The notes under the pieces: model-generated
Database searches by the model: none
What the model saw: the letters and a program-made list of their open reading frames with translations, nothing else
What the model was told of the DNA's origin: nothing
Translations under genes and position numbers: made by a program
Shown here: one piece after another, positions 61,392 to 64,000 of the stretch
How positions within the stretch are numbered: position 1 is the stretch's first letter
Layout of the letters: each line of letters opens with the position of its first letter
Assembly: GCA_033721235.1 (NCBI GenBank)
Contig: JAWWAY010000005.1
Span: forward strand, 124,001-188,000
DNA length: 64,000 nt
Reading direction: 5' to 3'
DNA from: UBA5078 sp033721235
GTDB taxonomy: Bacteria; Pseudomonadota; Gammaproteobacteria; Pseudomonadales; Pseudohongiellaceae

Positions 61392-61913
61392 TTACTCGTT
61401 GGGACTTAAATCTCCATTAGCAATCGCTAGTTGATAACGCAACCGTGCATTATCCATATTGCGCTCCGTGTCTTGTAAGAAACTAGTGCGGACATTCAAG
61501 TTACCATTAAGTACCAACTGGTTGCCAATGCGAATTGCGGTGCGCGGATCCCCACGAGCTACCATATTGCCCAGGCTCATTCCCAAAGAACAATGACCGC
61601 CAACAAATGGTAGGTACTGGTTGCGTCCATTTTCACCAGTGGCCGCCTCAAAGGTATTTTTATTGGCAGCACTTGCAAAACACCAACTAACCCCCTGAAG
61701 CTCTGCCTTATGCGCCGCGCAATCTGCAACAGTAATGGTGTGATTGTCGTAAGCTTCTACTAGATCATAGGCTATCACTTGCCCGTCAGCCATACGTGAA
61801 AAACCGATTCCTTGATTATTGATAATGGCATCGGGCTTAGCCTGCGCTAGCACGACAGTGGAGCCCAATAGGCTTAGAAGCAATAAAAAAGTAGTTTGCA
61901 AACGTATAGACAT
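61392..61913 (-). CDS. Exported YHS-domain-like protein
   Basis: A 173-residue exported protein (signal peptide ending VVLAQA). The mature part resembles secreted YHS proteins: IAYDLVEAYD, AAHKAELQGVSWCFASAANKNTFE in family spacing, then LPFVGGHCSLGMSLG. The family is linked to metal or copper handling; the usual Tyr-His-Ser is modified (GGHCS). It is upstream of the FMN reductase gene. Confidence 0.72.
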   Translation of the reverse strand: MSIRLQTTFLLLLSLLGSTVVLAQAKPDAIINNQGIGFSRMADGQVIAYDLVEAYDNHTITVADCAAHKAELQGVSWCFASAANKNTFEAATGENGRNQYLPFVGGHCSLGMSLGNMVARGDPRTAIRIGNQLVLNGNLNVRTSFLQDTERNMDNARLRYQLAIANGDLSPNE

Positions 61914-61981
61914 GGCTAATTCCTTAATGAATTATTGTTGTGGAAATTCTAGCTCCCCGCAGCCTTTCGCAGATCACAAAT

Positions 61982-62067
61982 CAAAGGGGTCAGAACAACT
62001 TGATCGATCAATAATCAACAAATCAACGTCGATTTCTATTCAGGATCAAGTTGTTCTGACCCCTTTG
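61982..62067. repeat. Inverted repeat with perfect 24-base arms
   Basis: The arm 61982-62005 (begins CAAAGGGGTCAGAACAAC) is the exact reverse complement of 62044-62067, with a 38-base spacer. It lies four bases past the stop of the DUF2959 gene and could fold as a terminator (T run follows on the plus strand). The GGGGTCAGA motif resembles repeats seen near IS200-like transposases in marine gammaproteobacteria, so a REP or MITE-like element is likely. Confidence 0.9.
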
Positions 62068-62071
62068 GTTT

Positions 62072-62707
62072 TTATTGGCGCATTTGGGAGATGAATGCAT
62101 CTGATTCTGCGATTGCTGTTTGCATAGCATCTATGAGTGTATCTACATTAGTGTCGATGCTGTCTAGCTCGCCGCGCAGGGAGGCAATGGCGCGGGCGTT
62201 CAGATTGTGTTTTAGGTAGAGCACATTGTCGCGCAGGCTGTCCAATACTGGGTCCAAAGTATCTTCTGCCCGATGCATGGCGGCGATGAGTCTATCGTAG
62301 CGGCTGCGGGTTTCCCGTAGTTGTGACTCGCTTTCGCGTCTTAGGGTTTGATTGGTGTATAGGTCTAGTTCCGCGCTCCACTCATCGAACAGGGCTTCGG
62401 CAACGGACTCGACATCTTTGATACGACCACGGATAGTTTCCGCTGCGTCTTCGCTGTCCTCAAACTCGGCATTGAGTTTGTCGTAGACGACTGCTAATTC
62501 GCCCCCATCGAAGTTAACGACGCTTCTAAACTGTTCCAATGCATCTTTAAACTGCTCTTGCCCTTCTTGCTGAGCCGACTGTGCATCGGTGATGCGCTCT
62601 ACCAAAATATCTCGTTTGTGGACACCGAACTGCTCCATCGTATTGTAATAGGCCGACTCACAAGCTAGGAGAGTCAAGGAGATGAGGGCGAGCAACAGTT
62701 TACGCAT
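62072..62707 (-). CDS. DUF2959 lipoprotein
   Basis: A 211-residue lipoprotein (lipobox LLAC, Cys about 16) that is helical throughout. The start YYNTMEQFGVHKRDILVERI and later FRSVVNFDGGELA mark DUF2959. The function is unknown; coiled-coil character suggests a structural envelope role. It starts two bases after the Pmp3-like gene stop. Confidence 0.88.
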   Translation of the reverse strand: MRKLLLALISLTLLACESAYYNTMEQFGVHKRDILVERITDAQSAQQEGQEQFKDALEQFRSVVNFDGGELAVVYDKLNAEFEDSEDAAETIRGRIKDVESVAEALFDEWSAELDLYTNQTLRRESESQLRETRSRYDRLIAAMHRAEDTLDPVLDSLRDNVLYLKHNLNARAIASLRGELDSIDTNVDTLIDAMQTAIAESDAFISQMRQ

Positions 62708-62709
62708 AA

Positions 62710-62910
62710 CTAGGGTGCCTTCTCGTTAATGGCTTTGACAATACGGTCTGTGCGCTTGTCCGCTAAATGGTTGTGCACAAGGAACAAAGCGTGAATGACG
62801 CCTGGCACCCAAAACAACAGACACAGAAAAATATTTAGGATGGCCTGAAATGGCTTGCCGCAGAGAAACACTGCTAATGGCGGGAGAAAAATAGCTATTA
62901 CGTAACGCAT
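62710..62910 (-). CDS. YqaE/Pmp3-family membrane protein
   Basis: A 66-residue protein with two spans: FLPPLAVFLCGKP and the FLCLLFWVPGVIHALFLV part are standard for the Pmp3/YqaE family, linked to salt or membrane stress. It is followed at once by DUF2959, forming a two-gene unit. Confidence 0.92.
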   Translation of the reverse strand: MRYVIAIFLPPLAVFLCGKPFQAILNIFLCLLFWVPGVIHALFLVHNHLADKRTDRIVKAINEKAP

Positions 62911-63075
62911 GATGGTATCCGTCCATTTTGTTTGTCGTTAAGAAGCAGTTTAAACCACTTTTTAGGCTAACTAGAAGCTCCTTATTCGCCCTCTCAGCGC
63001 TCGGCATCGAAAGCTCGGTACTTTCGGGTTAAGATAGCGAGCTCTAAGTTCCTACCCTCTAGAGCTATACGCCGC

Positions 63076-64000
63076 ATGAACACTGCACACGCCAGCCTTC
63101 CTATCGATAAGGTCATTCCACAGCTTTGTGACGCTATGAGCGCTAATCGAAATTGCCTATTGGTAGCCCAACCCGGTGCCGGTAAAACCACACGCGTGCC
63201 TCTGGCTATTATCGAAGACGAGAAACTAGGCAGTGGGCGCTGGCTGTTGCTTGAACCACGGCGGGTGGCGGCCCGGCTAGCTGCAAATTACATGGCTGCG
63301 CAAATAGGGGAAGACGTTGGCAAGCGCGTGGGTTATCGCGTAAGGGGTGAATCCAAGATCAGTGCTCTTACTCGCCTAGAGGTGATTACTCAGGGAATTC
63401 TTACCCGCATGCTGCAAGACGATCCAAGCCTCGAGGGGGTCAGCGGCATCATATTCGATGAGTTCCATGAGCGCAGCCTAGATGCAGACTTAGGCTTAGC
63501 GCTATGTCTAGACGTTCAAGGCGCGCTGCGTGACGACCTGCGGCTACTTGTTATGTCGGCTACGCTAGATGTGAAATCCTTGCTCGCCGTATTAGGCGAG
63601 GAAACACCGCTGGTGGAATGTCCAGGTCGAACCTTCCCTATTGAGACCTTGTATCGCAATGCTCCTGCACGCGAAAGAGCGGAGAACCATCAATGCAAGA
63701 TTGTGAGTGAAGCGCTCTCTAGCCATGAGGGAGATATCCTGTGCTTTCTGCCCGGCCAAGCCGAAATTAGGCGATTACAAAGAGTGCTGGAGGAGCGCCT
63801 GTCTACTGACATCGATATTTGTCCACTCCATGGACAGCTAACACTAGCGCAGCAGCAAGAAGTGTTGCGACCCAGCCCACAGGGGCGACGCCGGATTATT
63901 CTGTCGACTGCCATTGCCGAATCTAGCCTCACAGTGCCGGGGGTGCGAATTGTGATCGATGGGGGTCTAGAGCGTGTCCCTATCTTTCAGGTCCGATCGG
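63076..64000 (+). CDS. hrpB: ATP-dependent helicase HrpB (partial, runs off the window)
   Basis: The frame from ATG 63076 stays open to the last base (308 codons). Walker A is QPGAGKTTR, the DExH box is DEFHERSLDADLGL, which is specific to HrpB, followed by MSATLD, FLPGQAEIRR and STAIAESSLTVPGVR. HrpB is a DEAH-type helicase of unclear role in RNA metabolism. About 500 further residues lie outside the window. Confidence 0.93.
   Translation, partial: MNTAHASLPIDKVIPQLCDAMSANRNCLLVAQPGAGKTTRVPLAIIEDEKLGSGRWLLLEPRRVAARLAANYMAAQIGEDVGKRVGYRVRGESKISALTRLEVITQGILTRMLQDDPSLEGVSGIIFDEFHERSLDADLGLALCLDVQGALRDDLRLLVMSATLDVKSLLAVLGEETPLVECPGRTFPIETLYRNAPARERAENHQCKIVSEALSSHEGDILCFLPGQAEIRRLQRVLEERLSTDIDICPLHGQLTLAQQQEVLRPSPQGRRRIILSTAIAESSLTVPGVRIVIDGGLERVPIFQVRS

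Overview
The window is chromosomal DNA of a gammaproteobacterium, probably a marine relative of the Pseudomonadales/Cellvibrionales. Two housekeeping blocks follow the gene order known from Pseudomonas: mutM-coaD-rsmD-ftsY-ftsE-ftsX-rpoH-thiS-thiG-trmB (about 26.5-35.9 kb) and rpmG-rpmB-radC-coaBC-algC-argB-slmA-pyrE-rph-yicC (about 43.3-51.5 kb). The exact genus cannot be read from the sequence. No tRNA, rRNA, riboswitch or CRISPR array was recognised.

Layout. 0-6 kb: a beta-lactamase-fold serine hydrolase whose signal peptide is cut off by an amber stop, DUF2164, an ArsR/SdpI pair, a diguanylate cyclase, panB and cysK. 6-11 kb: a translationally coupled envelope-transport operon (RND/MMPL permease, LolA-like periplasmic protein, DUF1302-like outer-membrane barrel) beside a MarR regulator; the regulator and the operon carry the identical perfect palindrome GTGTATATACAC upstream. 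11.2-12.5 kb: an intact paralogue of the first serine hydrolase.

12.8-26.0 kb: the most unusual part, a run of 12 genes on the minus strand with no gap above 50 bases and several 4-base overlaps. It encodes two membrane-anchored von Willebrand A proteins, an ExbB/TolQ-type proton-channel subunit, an actin-fold/FHA-like protein, a PEGA-repeat/SUMF1 protein, a TPR protein, five lipoproteins (one of them an M48 metalloprotease) and a small acidic secreted protein. Both VWA proteins begin with the same transmembrane motif carrying a buried Asp, as ExbD/TolR/MotB do, and no separate ExbD gene exists. I infer an energised cell-envelope machine in which ion flow through ExbB-like/VWA stators drives VWA, PEGA and TPR parts in the periplasm.

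26.5-43.2 kb: DNA repair, CoA synthesis, SRP receptor and divisome ABC genes, heat-shock sigma factor, thiamine thiazole genes, a TAXI-type TRAP transporter, the cmoAB tRNA-modification pair and a REP-associated-type transposase-like protein with an altered HUH motif. 43.2-51.5 kb: the second housekeeping block.

51.5-59.2 kb: a decayed integrative element at the 3' end of yicC, a known island integration site. It holds a clustered direct repeat, an integrase relic, a four-gene modification/restriction operon (HTH regulator, 5-methylcytosine methyltransferase, McrB-like AAA protein, McrC-like DUF2357 nuclease; LlaJI-like in composition) and a multiply broken DUF927 gene. The right edge abuts a truncated DUF3833 lipoprotein gene. 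59.3-64 kb: ordinary small envelope and redox genes, a 24-base perfect inverted repeat, and the first part of hrpB, which runs off the window.
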